DNA of 36,984 nucleotides from Actinomyces ruminis (GCF_002154335.2 NZ_MTPX02000033.1:1-36984), one strand, 5' to 3'. Positions 9,901 to 19,836 are shown, numbered from the stretch's first letter. Notes: a model not told the origin generated them from the letters alone. Numbers and translations are program-made.

Positions 9901-12360
9901 CCTACCAGTGGACGGACCCCGAGCTGGACGGCGACTACGGCACCGTGCCCAGGCGCAGACCATCGCCCGAGACGCCACTTCCACCGCCGAGGTCACCAAC
10001 GCCGCTTCCGAGCGCACCCTGGCCACCGGCTTCACCGTGAACAAGGCCATCTCCGGCGCCACCGACGGTGCCACCGGGGAGAGCTACACGGTCGACTACA
10101 CGTGCACCGCCGGCCAGGACACCTTCACCGGCACCCTCACCCTGCCCGCCGACGGCACCGCCGTCGCCGTGGAGGGCGTGCCCGTGGGTGCCACCTGCAC
10201 CCTGACCGAGACGGCACCGGGAGACGACTCCCTCGCCGCACCCGCCGACGGCTCCTTCACCTGGACCGACCCCATGACCTATGAGGTCCAGGGCGCCGAC
10301 GCCGACACCTCCACCCCCGGAGCGGTCACCTTCACCCTGCCCGCGCAGGCCGACGCCGCCGTGACCGCCACGGTCACCAACGACGTCGCCCCCCACGCCG
10401 GCGTGAACAAGACCTTCACCGGCACCAGCAAGCACCTGGACGCCGACGGCAACTGGACCGGCGAGACCTGGGACGTCACCTACGAGGTGAGAGTCACCAA
10501 CCCCTCACAGGTGCAGGAACTCACCTACGAGCTGGTCGACACCCCGACCGTCCCCGAGGGCACCACGCTGAACTCCATCACCGTCACCGGCGGCGCCCTG
10601 GAGGAGGCGCTCACCCAGGAGACCGGGCCCGTCACCGTGGTCACCGATGCGACCCTGCCGGCGGGCACCACCCACACCTACACCGTGGTGCTGAACGTAA
10701 CCGCTCCCGACACCGGGCTCCCCGGCGTCGGCGAGGGCGAGTGCAGTGCGCAGGCCGCCACCGACGGCACGGCCATCCACAACACCGCCTCCGTCACCTC
10801 CGGCGAGGTCACCGACACCGCCGAGGACTGCGGCGACGTCCCGATCAACCCGAAGTTCTCCGTCCGCAAGGACGGCGTCGACGTGGTTCGCAACGGGGAC
10901 GCCTACACCGCCACCTACACCGTGACCGTGGAGAACACCTCCCGCGCCGACAGCCGCATCATCGCCGACGTCACCGACACCCCGGCCCTGCCGGAGACCG
11001 CCAAGATCACCGGCGTCGCCGTCCTGGAGAACGGTGGGGCGGCAGCCGACGCCGAGATCCCGGGCATTACCGACGGCGTGCTGGACGGCCCCATCACCCT
11101 GGCCCAGGCCGACTCCGGTCCCGTGCTGGCCGGCGGCACCGCCGGCGAGGACGGCGCCATCACCGGCGGTGGCACCCGCGTGATCACGGTGCAGATCGCC
11201 TTCACCGTCGACTCCGCCGCCGCGGACTTCGAGGACACCGACTACCAGTGCGGTCACGAGCGCGCCGACGGCGCCCCCTCCGGCCTGGTCAACACCACCG
11301 CCATGACGGGTGACACCGACGGCGATGAGAACAACACCGCCTGCCTGGACCTCACGCCCCGGCTGACCGTGTCCAAGTCCGTGGCCACCACCGGCGTCGG
11401 CACCACCTCCAGCTTCGAGGTGTCCTACACCATCACGGTGACCAACGAGGGCGAGCTGGCCCAGTCCACGGGCCTGCTGCGCGACAAGCCGGACTTCGCG
11501 CCCGGCCTGGACATCGATCAGGTGACCATTACCGCCCCCGGCGGGGAGCCGGTCGTCGCCGAGGCCGACGCCGAGGCTACTACACCCTCACCGACGGCGA
11601 CGTGGTCGCCCCCGGCCAGACGCTCCAGTACACGCTCACCTTCGCGGTGACCGTCGACCCGAGCAACGCCGACTACTCCGAGGAGCTGCTGGAGTGCTCC
11701 GTGGAGGCGGACGGCACCCGCACCCCCGGCCACGGCCTGTTCAACGAGGTCTACCCGCTTGATGGGCGCGACGCCTCCGGACGCAGCGACAACACCGCCT
11801 GCGAGCCGGTCACCCCAGACGCCGGCAAGCGCATCATCACGCTGCGCAAGACCGGCACCCAGGTACAGGCGGACGGCACCACCAACCTGCCCGGCGCCGA
11901 ATTCGCGATCTACGACGTCGACCCGACCACGGACGGCGCCACCCCGATTGAGAACGGCGTGAGCGTGGACCCGGTGGACGGCTCCCTGTTCACCTCCGCG
12001 GGCCTGCCCATCAACCACGACTACTGGGTGGTGGAGACCAAGGCGCCCGCTGGACACAGCCTGCTGCCGCGGCCCATCCAGTTCCACCTGGGTGTGGACG
12101 CCGACGGCAACACCACCATCACGCTCGCCGAAACGAACCTGACGTCGGACACCATTGCGGTGATCCCCGCCGTCACCGATGCCGACGGCAACGTCATCAC
12201 CGCCATCGGCATCAACATCCACGACGTCGAAACCGGCACGCTGCCCCTGTCGGGCGGTCGCGGCATCGGCGTGTACGTGGCCTGGGCCGGACTGCTGCTC
12301 ACGGCGGCACTGGTCCTGACCATCACCCAGACTTCCCGCCGCCGGGCCCGCAGGGCCTGA
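3994..12360 (+). CDS. Giant DUF5979-repeat surface protein with LPLSG cell-wall anchor (pilus tip/accessory adhesin candidate); interrupted
   Basis: The start is ATG 3994, preceded by GGAGAAG about 7 nt upstream, and gives a signal peptide (Arg-rich, then FTAVLTVLTLFASAFIGGAV, cleavage near QAAE). A ~450-residue N-terminal region without recognised repeats follows. About 14 units of 110-125 residues then run from ~5500 to ~10395. Most match DUF5979: each begins with a K-containing strand such as GSIQVTKTV, has CTVTE in the middle and SYxW near the end, and closes with VTNT. Next come two or three DUF11-like units, one SpaA/Cna-B-like domain with the E-box-like VVETKAPAG, and an LPLSGG sorting motif, hydrophobic helix and RRRARRA tail. 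The reading is broken by TGA at 7300-7302 where sister repeats have Trp (GTW), and by three 1-bp gaps near 8361, 9950 and 11576. Repairing these gives ~2,789 residues. It lies first in an operon with a major pilin and sortase, so a tip or accessory pilus subunit is likely. Confidence 0.8.
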
Positions 12361-12428
12361 GTGACCGGGGAAACCAGGGGCCAACCGGGCAGCCGGGTAA
12401 CCCATAACCACATCAACGAGGAGAACCC

Positions 12429-14085
12429 ATGACATCCCTCACCAGGCGCCGTGGCGCCGGCCTCGCTGCGGCGGTGGCCCTCGCAATCGGTGGTGCGGTC
12501 GCGGCGCCCGTCGCCACGGCTGCCCCAGTGCCCGCTATCGTCGCCGCCGACACAACCGACACGGTGAACACGGCCACGATCGATGCCAATGCGACATCGA
12601 CGCTGACCATCCACAAGCTCGCCCAGACCGAGTCCAACGGCACTTCCGCCGGCAACGGACTGGAGGACTCCAGCGCCACCGGCACTCCGGTCTCCGGCGT
12701 CACCTTCACCATCACTCAGCTGGACTTCGACCTGACCACCCAGGCGGGCTGGGAGGCTCTCGCGGCCCTGGACGGCGATGTCTCCGCCGCACGCAGCCAC
12801 ACCACCGGTACCCCGTCCTCCCAGACGACCGGTAGCGACGGTCTGGCCTCGTTCAGCGGTCTCCCGGTCGCGGCTTATATCGTTTCCGAGACGTCCACCC
12901 CGGCGAACGTCACCCCGGCGGAGGACTTCATCGTCACCCTGCCGATGACCAACCCGACCGACCAGGCCTCCTGGAATTACGACGTCCACGTCTACCCGAA
13001 GAACTCGATCGTCGATTCGACCAAGGAGGTCAGCGACTCCACCGCCCCCTCGGTCGGGGACACTCTGACCTACACGATCAAGGCGGACGTGCCCAAGCTT
13101 GACGTCGCCGGCGGCGCCACGATCAAGAACTACCAGATCGTTGACCCGCTCGACTCCCGCCTGGACTACTCGAACGCAACGGTCTCCATGATCGGTGCCG
13201 AGGCTGCCGAGCTGACCGAGGGTACGGACTACAACATCGTCTCCGCCGCCGGTGAGGACGGCAAGACCTACGTGACCGTCACCTTCACCGCGGCCGGCCG
13301 CGCCAAGATCGCGGCGGCCCGCGCGGCCGGCGACGCCACCACCCAGGTGCAGGTGGTCATCAACGCCGTAGTCAAGGAGGTCAACAGCGGCTCAAGCGAG
13401 ATCAGCAACGAGGCCTACCTGATCCCCAACGACTCACAGGCCACCTGGGACCCCGAGAACCCGACCCCGGAGGTTCCCGGTGAGCCCAGCGACGAGGTCA
13501 ACTCCTACTACGGCAAGGTCGCCATCACCAAGACCGGTACCGACAACGCTGCGGCTTCCAAGTACGCCGGTGCCGAGTTCCAGGTCTACCAGTGCACCCC
13601 GACCGGCGCTCCCAGGGCGGCGTGGTTAAGCGCGCCGACGCCGGAATCAGCGGCGACGCCCTGACCGCCACCGAGGTCTCCGGCGGCACCACCACCGCGA
13701 ACCAGGCCACCTTCACCACCGGCTCGGACGGCACCGTGACCATCGATGCCCTCCAGACGAACGACTTCATCAACAACGCCGACGTCACCAACCCCGGCTG
13801 GTACTGCCTGGTTGAGACCAAGGCGCCCGAGGGCTACGAGCTCCAGAGCGGGGTGATTACGTTCCAGGTGCTCAAGGCCAATGTCATTGCCAACACCGAC
13901 GCTGACGGGAACGTTCTGACCTACACCCTGGACCTGACGGTCACCGACGTTCCCTCCAATGCCGGCTTCCGCCTGCCGCTGACCGGTGCCAACGGCATCC
14001 TGTTCCTCACCATCGCCGGCGTCCTGCTGGTCGGCGGTGCGGTCCTGCTCGCGGTGCACAACAAGCGTCGCAGCGCCCAGGCTGA
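12429..14085 (+). CDS. SpaH/FimP-like LPLTG major pilin; interrupted by 1-bp gaps
   Basis: The start at 12429 has GAGGAGA 7 nt upstream and begins a Sec signal peptide (MTSLTRRRGAGLAAAVALA). The protein carries the pilin motif VHVYPKN (Lys191, the residue expected to join subunits), isopeptide-forming pilin domains, the E-box VETKAPEGYEL, and an LPLTG sorting signal followed by a hydrophobic helix and NKRRSAQA. This is the layout of a sortase-polymerised shaft pilin. One base (probably C) is missing near 13612; restoring it joins GAEFQVYQCTPTGAP to GGVVKRADAG. A second gap near 14082 seems likely: without it the frame runs 43 residues past the membrane anchor, through a 12-bp terminator-like stem, to 14215. 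With it, the protein ends RRSAQA at TGA 14083-14085, giving about 552 residues. It follows the giant adhesin by 68 bp. Confidence 0.88.
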
Positions 14086-14134
14086 GCGTACGAATGCGCC
14101 GGTAACTGAGTGCCGGTACAGTTCCACCACACGC

Positions 14135-14177
14135 GGCGGCGTGTACGAATCGGATAACTCCGGACGTACACGCCGCC
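14135..14177 (+). terminator. Strong hairpin between pilin and sortase genes (partial terminator)
   Basis: GGCGGCGTGTAC (14135-14146) and GTACACGCCGCC (14166-14177) form a perfect 12-bp stem with a 19-nt loop and no U-tract. The position suits an attenuator that gives much pilin and little sortase mRNA, or protects the 3' end of pilin mRNA. Confidence 0.6.
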
Positions 14178-14311
14178 GTCGTCCCGCCGGGCGGAGCGCC
14201 AACCCTCTACCTTGATGTCAGGACGTCGGCAGCCACAGGGGCAGAAGCCGACTCATCACCGCATTTACTCCGTATTTGCTTCGAAACACTCAGCCGCGCA
14301 GAAGGAAAGTA

Positions 14312-15552
14312 ATGGGCCAGACTCCGTCAGTCGCCGATGTCCTAGATGAGTCCCGCCGCGACTTGGGCGACGCTTCCGGCGCCACATCCGCGGAGCCGGC
14401 CGCCGCACACGATGGTGCCGAGCCACCCAGTGTGGGCTCGGGAGACAGATCGGGCCAGCCGAGTCGCAAGCCCAGCCGGGGCAGCCGTCTGCTGAGCTTG
14501 CTCCCCTTCATTCTGGCGTTGGCCGGCGCATGGTGCTGGCCTATCCGGTGCTCGCCACGCAGCACAACAACGCCCGCCAGCAGGCCATCGCCGACCAATA
14601 CCAGGCGCAGATGGACACGGTCAGCCCCGACGTGCTCGCCGCCGAACTCGCCAGCGCCGATGAGTACAACCAGGAACTGGCTTCCTCGCCCATCCTTGAC
14701 CCCTGGCTGGACCAGCAGCGCCCCGACACCCCCCAGTACCAGGCCTATCTGGCCGAGCTGGATCTGGACGACGTCATGGCCCAGATCGTCATCCCTAAGA
14801 TCCACGTGGACCTGCCCATCTACCACGGCACCGACGCGGACACCCTCGCCCACGGCGTCGGCCACCTGTTCGGCACCGCCCTGCCCGTGGGCGGCTCCTC
14901 CACCCACTCCGTCCTCACCGGTCACACCGGCCTCGGCTCGGCGACTCTCTTCGACGATCTGACCGAGTTGGAGGAGGGCGACGCCTTCTACATCACCGTC
15001 GCCGGCCGCACCCTCAAATACGAGGTCAACGACATCCGCGTGGTGTTGCCCACGGAGACCGAGTCGCTGAACAAGGTGCCGGGGGAGGACCTGGTCACTC
15101 TGATCACCTGCACCCCCTACGGCGTGAACACCCATCGGCTGCTGGTCACCGGCACACGTGTGCCCATGGACCCGGTCCAGGCGGCGGCGGAGCAGGCCGC
15201 GGCGACGCCCGCGCCCATGCGAGCGTGGATGCTGTGGCTGATCGTGGCCGTGGTCGCCATTCTGGTCGTACTCGTCGTCGCCGCCGGGCGCGTCGTGTGG
15301 CGGCGCTTCAAGCGTTCGCGGACGGTGAGCGATACCCAGCCAACAGGGACCGCAGTTTCCAGCACACCGCCGACTGGGGCTTCCACTCATGAGCAAGCGG
15401 ACGGCACCGTACCGGCGGACCTCGCCGAGTCGCTATCGCCCTACCTGGAAGCGCTGAACTCTTCGCAAGAGTCCTCAGCAACCGCCCAGTCTCAGGACGT
15501 ATCATCCCGGCCCAATGACGTCTCGCAACAATCCCCTGACACAACCTCGTGA
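14312..15552 (+). CDS. Class C (pilin-polymerising) sortase; one 1-bp gap
   Basis: The start is ATG 14312 with AAGGAAAG just upstream. A ~55-residue polar N-terminus leads into a first membrane helix (LLSLLPFILALAG). A single base, probably G, is missing near 14530; adding it continues the helix as GMVLAYPVLATQHNN and gives one 413-residue protein. The catalytic domain shows a class C lid motif (ILDPW, Asp130-Trp132), the catalytic His205 in LTGHTGL, Cys267 in LITCTPYG and Arg276 in THRLLVTG. A second membrane helix (MLWLIVAVVAILVVLVVAA) follows, as is usual for pilus sortases, then a polar cytoplasmic tail. It should link pilin subunits through the Lys of the YPKN motif and the Thr of LPLTG, and attach the repeat protein. 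The last 38 bp overlap the start of the PAP2 gene. Confidence 0.88.
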
Positions 15553-16524
15553 CTCCGGGCGGCGCCGGCAGCGGCGCTCGCGTCTGCTGGCGGGCGCGCT
15601 AGCCGTCGTCTGTGTGGCCGGCGTGGTCCTGACCTGGTGGCTGCTGGTGGTGCACGTGACCGGGCAGGCCATGGAGCAGGCGGCCCTGGATGGCTCCCGC
15701 ATCGGCGCCCGTTTCGTGTCCGACCACGCTCGCAACCTGCTGCACGTGGTGTCCCTGCCGGCCGCAATCGGCCTGGTACTCGTCGTGCTGGCCGGTGCCT
15801 TATGGCGCGGTAGCCGCCGCCGGGCACTGTGGGCGGCGGGCGCCGTCATCGCTATCAACGTCTCCACCCAGGTGCTGAAGTATGTGATCCTGTGGCGTCC
15901 GGACTACGGGCTGTTCCGGAAATTCGGCGGCATGAACACCCTGCCCTCGGGGCATACCGCGGTGGCCGCTTCCGCCGCCGTCGCCCTCATCCTGGTCACC
16001 GGACCGCGGTGGCGCGGGGTCGCGGCCTGGGCGGGGGCGGCGCTGGCCGCCGCCATGGGCTACTCCACCCTCGTGTGCCAGTGGCACCGTCCCGGCGACG
16101 TAATCGCCGCCCTGCTGCTGGCCATCGCCTGGGGCGCAGTGGCGATCGCCGGCGGCGCCTGGGTGGATGAGACACAGCCAGCCGACTCCGAGTCCGCCGG
16201 CCGAGCACACGCGACACCACCGCCTCCCGCCGGGGTGGAGGGCGCCAAAGTTGGCGAACCGCCATCCGCGCGCCTGTCGTCCGCGGCCGTGCTGGGCGGG
16301 CTCGGGATCCTCGCGGGTGCGGCGGCCTGATGCTGGAGGTGCTCACCTGGCGGGGTGTTGTTGACGCCGGCGGAGCCGCCGCGCAGCTCAGCCGCACCGC
16401 TGTCTTCATCGCCTATGCGGCTGGGGCCGTCGGCACGGTTGCCGTGGCCAGCATGGGCATGGCGGCGTTGGCCTCATTCACGCCGCGCACCACCAGCCGG
16501 GCGGATTCGATATTCCGCGCATAG
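15515..16524 (+). CDS. PAP2-superfamily membrane phosphatase; one 1-bp gap near the C-terminus
   Basis: A multi-pass membrane protein with the three PAP2 acid-phosphatase signatures: KYVILWRP (Lys122, Arg128), PSGHT (144-148) and CQWHRPGD (His191, Asp195). Family members remove phosphate from lipid phosphates such as undecaprenyl diphosphate or phosphatidic acid. The first frame ends at TGA 16328-16330, after an ALA-rich helix. A second frame beginning at 16330 continues with MLEVLTWRG and a further hydrophobic segment (VFIAYAAGAVGTVAVA). Adding one C (GGCC to GGCCC) joins them into a 336-residue protein with a natural last transmembrane pair. All catalytic motifs lie before the lesion, so the shorter form might still fold. 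The start overlaps the sortase 3' end, suggesting co-transcription. Confidence 0.8.
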
Positions 16525-16570
16525 GTCGGTTATGCGGCGCGCGCCCGAGCCGGGGTGGCACACTGGGCGC

Positions 16571-17086
16571 ATGGCTCTACCCCAGAAGCTACTCAGCAAG
16601 GACGAGATCGTTGTGCGTCATATGCGCACCCACCCCAAGATCCTGCTGTGGCGCTCCCTTGTAGTGATCGCTCTGCTGGCCGTAGGCGTGGTCGCCTCCA
16701 TCCTGTTCCCGGATGCCAACTGGCGCACCGGTGCCGTCATCGTCGTGTGGGTGTTGATCGTCATCGCCGCGCTGCCGGCCTTCGTGGTGCCCTGGCTGCG
16801 CTGGCTGACGACGACCTACACGGTTACCTCCAAGCGCGTGATCACGCGGTCCGGCATCATCAACAAGACCGGCCACGATCTGCCGCTCTCACGCATCTCC
16901 GACGTCCAGCAGGAGCGGACCATCACCGACCGCATGTTCGGCTGCGGCAGCCTCTCCCTGCAGACCAGCGCGGATGAGCCCCTGGTGCTGGTAGACGTGC
17001 CCGACGTCGAAATGGTGCAGGTGGAGATCTCTAACCTGCTCTTCAACGACGTTGAGGGCGCCGTCAACGCCGACCCGGACGACTGA
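16571..17086 (+). CDS. bPH2/PH-domain (DUF304-type) membrane protein
   Basis: A 171-residue protein with two adjacent transmembrane helices (residues about 28-46 and 54-74), then a compact C-terminal domain. That domain starts TTYTVTSKRVITRSGIINK and continues LPLSRISDVQQERTITDRMFGCGSLSLQT. The TxxRVxxxxGxxxxxxxxxPLxRIxDVxxxQ pattern and the FGxGxL turn are hallmarks of bacterial PH-like (bPH2, formerly DUF304) domains. Family members are small membrane proteins of mostly unknown function, sometimes involved in envelope stress or export. CACACT lies 6 nt before the ATG and there is no clear Shine-Dalgarno sequence, so the mRNA may be leaderless. It is followed by a repeat-containing intergenic region and the convergent sensor kinase gene. 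Confidence 0.82.
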   Translation: MALPQKLLSKDEIVVRHMRTHPKILLWRSLVVIALLAVGVVASILFPDANWRTGAVIVVWVLIVIAALPAFVVPWLRWLTTTYTVTSKRVITRSGIINKTGHDLPLSRISDVQQERTITDRMFGCGSLSLQTSADEPLVLVDVPDVEMVQVEISNLLFNDVEGAVNADPDD

Positions 17087-17189
17087 GTGGTCGCCGGCCT
17101 TTCGGTGTGCGGCGCTGGCGGGTCGGTTGGGCCGCGTCGAGTTCTGCCGTCGTAGGGCGGTCTGCCCTCGGCCGCTGGGCGTCGTCTCG

Positions 17190-17290
17190 TACACGAGTTC
17201 CCTACAAAGACACGAGTTTTGGCGGTTTGCAGGCGCAGGGCACGTGCAAAGCTCTAAAACTCGTGTTCCTGACGCAAACGCGTGTTCGTG
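17190..17290. repeat. Intergenic inverted-repeat element with ACACGAGTT motifs
   Basis: ACACGAGTTTT (17210-17220) and AAAACTCGTGT (17256-17266) form a perfect 11-bp inverted repeat. Inside it TTTGCA and TGCAAA form a second, nested 6-bp pair. Further copies of the motif lie outside: ACACGAGTTC at 17191-17200 and a degenerate AAACGCGTGTTC at about 17276-17287. The element lies between two convergent genes, so it may be a bidirectional terminator. The multiple motif copies also suit a dispersed palindromic repeat family. Confidence 0.6.
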
Positions 17291-17314
17291 GCGCGGCTGC
17301 ACCGGCGATCGGCG

Positions 17315-18967
17315 TCAGGCGGCGTGCGCAGGAGTCGGGATCGCCGGCAGGGTCACCGTGAAGGTGGTGCCGTGGTCCTCGGCGCCGGTACGTGAGTCCA
17401 CGGTGAGGGTGCCGTGGTGGGACTGCACGATCGCCAGGGCGATGCTCATGCCCAGGCCGGTGGAGCCGGTGCGCCGCTCGCGGGAGGCATCCCCGCGGGC
17501 GAAGCGTTCGAACAGGCGGTCGCGCACCGCGGGGTCGATGCCGGGGCCGTCGTCGGCGACGCTGATTGCGAGCGCCCCGTCCTCGCCCCGGTACAGGGTC
17601 GTGGTCACGCGACTGCCTGCCGGGGTGTGCACGCGGGCGTTGGCCAGCAGATTAACCATCACCTGCCGCAACCGTGCTTCATCTCCCACCACCAGCGTCG
17701 GCTCGGGCACGAACTCCTCCGCCGCGTCTCCGCTCAACCCGGCGGGCGGCTCGAGCACTGCCAGATTCAGGTCCCAGATGTGATCGGGACCGGCGGCCCG
17801 GGCGTCTGCGACTGCGTCCACCACGATCTCCACCAGGTCCACCTCCTCGTGCTCCAACTCGCGGCCTGCATCCAGACGCGCCAGCAGCAGCAGATCTTCC
17901 ACCAGCGCCGTCATCCGCACCGACTCCGAGTGCACCCGTTCCAGCGCGTGGACGGCATCCTCCGGCAGCACGGCGTCGGCGCCGCTGCGACTAATCAGTT
18001 CGGTGTAGCCGCGGATGGAGGCCAGGGGTGTACGCAGCTCGTGAGAGGCGTCGGCGACGAACTGGCGTACCTGCGTCTCGCTGCGCTGCCGGGCGGTGAG
18101 CGCGTCGTCGACGTGGCCGAGCAGGGTGTTCAGGGCATTGCCGACCTGACCGATTTCCTGTGAGGAGGCGACGTCGGCAGCGGAGACCCGTTCGCGGATA
18201 CTCACCTCACCGCGGGACAGCGGCTGAGAGGCGACTCGCTCGGCCGTGTCCGCCACCCGCTCTAGCGGCGCCAGCGAGGTGCGCACCATGGCCCGGCCGG
18301 CGACGGCGGCAATCAGAGCCCCGGCCAGGGCGATCCCGAGTTGGGCCAGCAGTTGGGTGCGGATCAGCTTCTCGTCCGCGGCGGTCGACAGGCCGGTGAT
18401 CACCACGTCTCCGCTGGCGGAGTCCTCGGTTACGAGCACCCGGTAGTTGCCCAGGGAATCAACCGACACCGTTACCGGCTCACCGGTGACCTCCAGCGAG
18501 AGCAGAGCCTGGCATTCGGCGTCCGTCAGGGTGCGGTAGGTGCCGTCGTCGTCGATGTAACCGGCGGTGATGGTGAGGGCGGAAGTCGAATCGGACTCGT
18601 CTGTGTCGCGCGCTCCCGAGGCGATCAGGGTCAGTGTGCCGATGGACTGCCCGACGGCGTCCAAGCCGATGGGCACATCGTCGTTTGGTGCTGCGGGCGG
18701 CGCCCCGTCGGCCCCGGGCCAGCTGGTGTCCTGGTCCGAGTCTGAGCTCCGGCTCCCGGTCAGTCCGGTGGGGGCGGCGCCGTGACGTCGCGCCGCGGCG
18801 CGGTCGGAGGCGGCCGTCAACTGCTCATCGAGCCGGTCGACCAGCGACTGGCGCAGCATCAGCGTGGATAGGGCCCCGATACCGGCGGCCATGACCAGCA
18901 CAATGCCGATCACGCCGACCACCAGCCGGGTCCGCAGGCTGCGAGGTGAAAGACGCACGGGTCTCAC
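17315..18967 (-). CDS. Membrane sensor histidine kinase (MprB-like)
   Basis: A 550-residue kinase starting GTG. Membrane helix 1 is at about residues 13-36 (RLVVGVIGIVLVMAAGIGA). A ~165-residue extracytoplasmic domain follows, rich in Asp/Ser, then helix 2 at about 207-226, a HAMP-like linker (LAPLERVADTAERV), and the phosphoacceptor H-box FVADASHELRTPLASIRGY with His309. The HATPase domain has NLLANARVHTP (N box), DDGPGIDP (G1), FERFARGD (F box) and TGLGMSIA (G2). The gene lies 33 bp downstream of an OmpR-type response regulator on the same strand, its obvious partner. The arrangement and domain order resemble actinobacterial MprB/PrrB-type envelope-stress kinases. The signal is unknown. All catalytic motifs are intact. 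Confidence 0.88.
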   Translation of the reverse strand: MRPVRLSPRSLRTRLVVGVIGIVLVMAAGIGALSTLMLRQSLVDRLDEQLTAASDRAAARRHGAAPTGLTGSRSSDSDQDTSWPGADGAPPAAPNDDVPIGLDAVGQSIGTLTLIASGARDTDESDSTSALTITAGYIDDDGTYRTLTDAECQALLSLEVTGEPVTVSVDSLGNYRVLVTEDSASGDVVITGLSTAADEKLIRTQLLAQLGIALAGALIAAVAGRAMVRTSLAPLERVADTAERVASQPLSRGEVSIRERVSAADVASSQEIGQVGNALNTLLGHVDDALTARQRSETQVRQFVADASHELRTPLASIRGYTELISRSGADAVLPEDAVHALERVHSESVRMTALVEDLLLLARLDAGRELEHEEVDLVEIVVDAVADARAAGPDHIWDLNLAVLEPPAGLSGDAAEEFVPEPTLVVGDEARLRQVMVNLLANARVHTPAGSRVTTTLYRGEDGALAISVADDGPGIDPAVRDRLFERFARGDASRERRTGSTGLGMSIALAIVQSHHGTLTVDSRTGAEDHGTTFTVTLPAIPTPAHAA

Positions 18968-19000
18968 GCTATCTGTCGGCAGGCTAGCGGGCCGCGCCGG

Positions 19001-19734
19001 CTACTGGGCGCCGACGGCGGGCTTGAGGACGTAGCCGACCCCGCGCATGGTGTGGATCATGGGTTCGCGGCCCTTGTCGATCTTGCGGCGCAGGTAGGAG
19101 ATGTACAACTCGACGATGTTGGCCTGCCCGCCGAAGTCGTAGTTCCACACGCGGTCCAGGATCTGCGGCTTGGACAGCACGCGGCGGGGGTTGCGCATCA
19201 GGTACCGCAACAGCTCGAACTCGGTAGCGGTCAGATGGATCTCGTCCTCTCCGCGCCACACCTCGTGGGAGTCCTCATCCATGCGCAGGTCGCCGACCTC
19301 CAGCACGTTCGCCGGCTTCTCCGTGCTGGCACCGGAGCGCCGCAGCAGGGCGCGCAGCCGGGCGACGACCTCCTCCAGGGAGAAGGGCTTGGTTACGTAG
19401 TCGTCGCCGCCGGCGGTCAGGCCCGCCACCCGGTCCTCGACGGCGTCCTTGGCGGTGAGGAACAGCACGGGGACGGTGGGCTGGTGGCCGTGGATGCGGC
19501 GCATGACCTCCAGACCGTCGAAATCGGGCAGCATGATGTCCAGCACGATGATGTCGGGCGTGATCTCCTGGGCGAGACGCACCGCGGCCCGGCCGGTGCC
19601 GGCGGTGGTCACTTCCCAGCCTCATAGCGCAGTGCGGAGGCGAGTAGGTCGGCGAGGGTCTGCTCGTCGTCGACCACCAGGACGCGTATGGGGGAGCCGT
19701 CAGGGCGGGTGAGGGTCTCGGCGGGAGTACTCAT
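19001..19734 (-). CDS. OmpR/PhoB-family response regulator (MprA-like); one 1-bp gap in receiver domain
   Basis: The receiver domain begins IRVLVVDDEQTLADLLASALRYE from ATG at 19734, then stops 4 codons later at TGA. A second frame resumes immediately with VTTAGTGRAAVRLAQE and runs to the end. Adding one G (GAGGCTGGG to GAGGGCTGGG, near 19620) gives EGWEVTTAG and a normal 244-residue regulator. It shows acidic VDDE (Asp22, Asp23), phosphoacceptor Asp66 in IIVLDIMLPDFDG, LTAKDA, and VTKPF with the conserved Lys. The winged-helix domain contains LTATEFELLRYLM, VWNYDF, VVELYISYLRRKI-like recognition helix (IVELYISYLRRKI) and RGVGYVL. It precedes and probably controls, with, the sensor kinase 33 bp downstream. 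If the gap were real, the cell would make no complete regulator while keeping an intact kinase, which is unlikely. Confidence 0.85.
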
Positions 19735-19836
19735 GGGACGCATTGAACACGCTTAGTCTGTGGTAGAGCTGTGAATTTCTAGAGGTTCGCGGCGGGTGGG
19801 GGCCGGTCGGGGCGGAAGCGTGTCGGGCAGGTGCGC

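Noticed and set aside
11518..12989. Long minus-strand frames opposite the end of the giant protein and start of the pilin
   Set aside because: They are frame shadows of high third-position GC; the plus strand has signal peptides, sorting motifs and ribosome-binding sites.
14086..14215. A 43-residue cytoplasmic tail on the pilin
   Set aside because: It overlaps a perfect 12-bp hairpin and follows a normal basic anchor tail, so it is more likely an out-of-frame extension.
16330..16524. A separate 64-residue membrane protein after PAP2
   Set aside because: It has no ribosome-binding site and reads as the natural continuation of PAP2 after one missing C.
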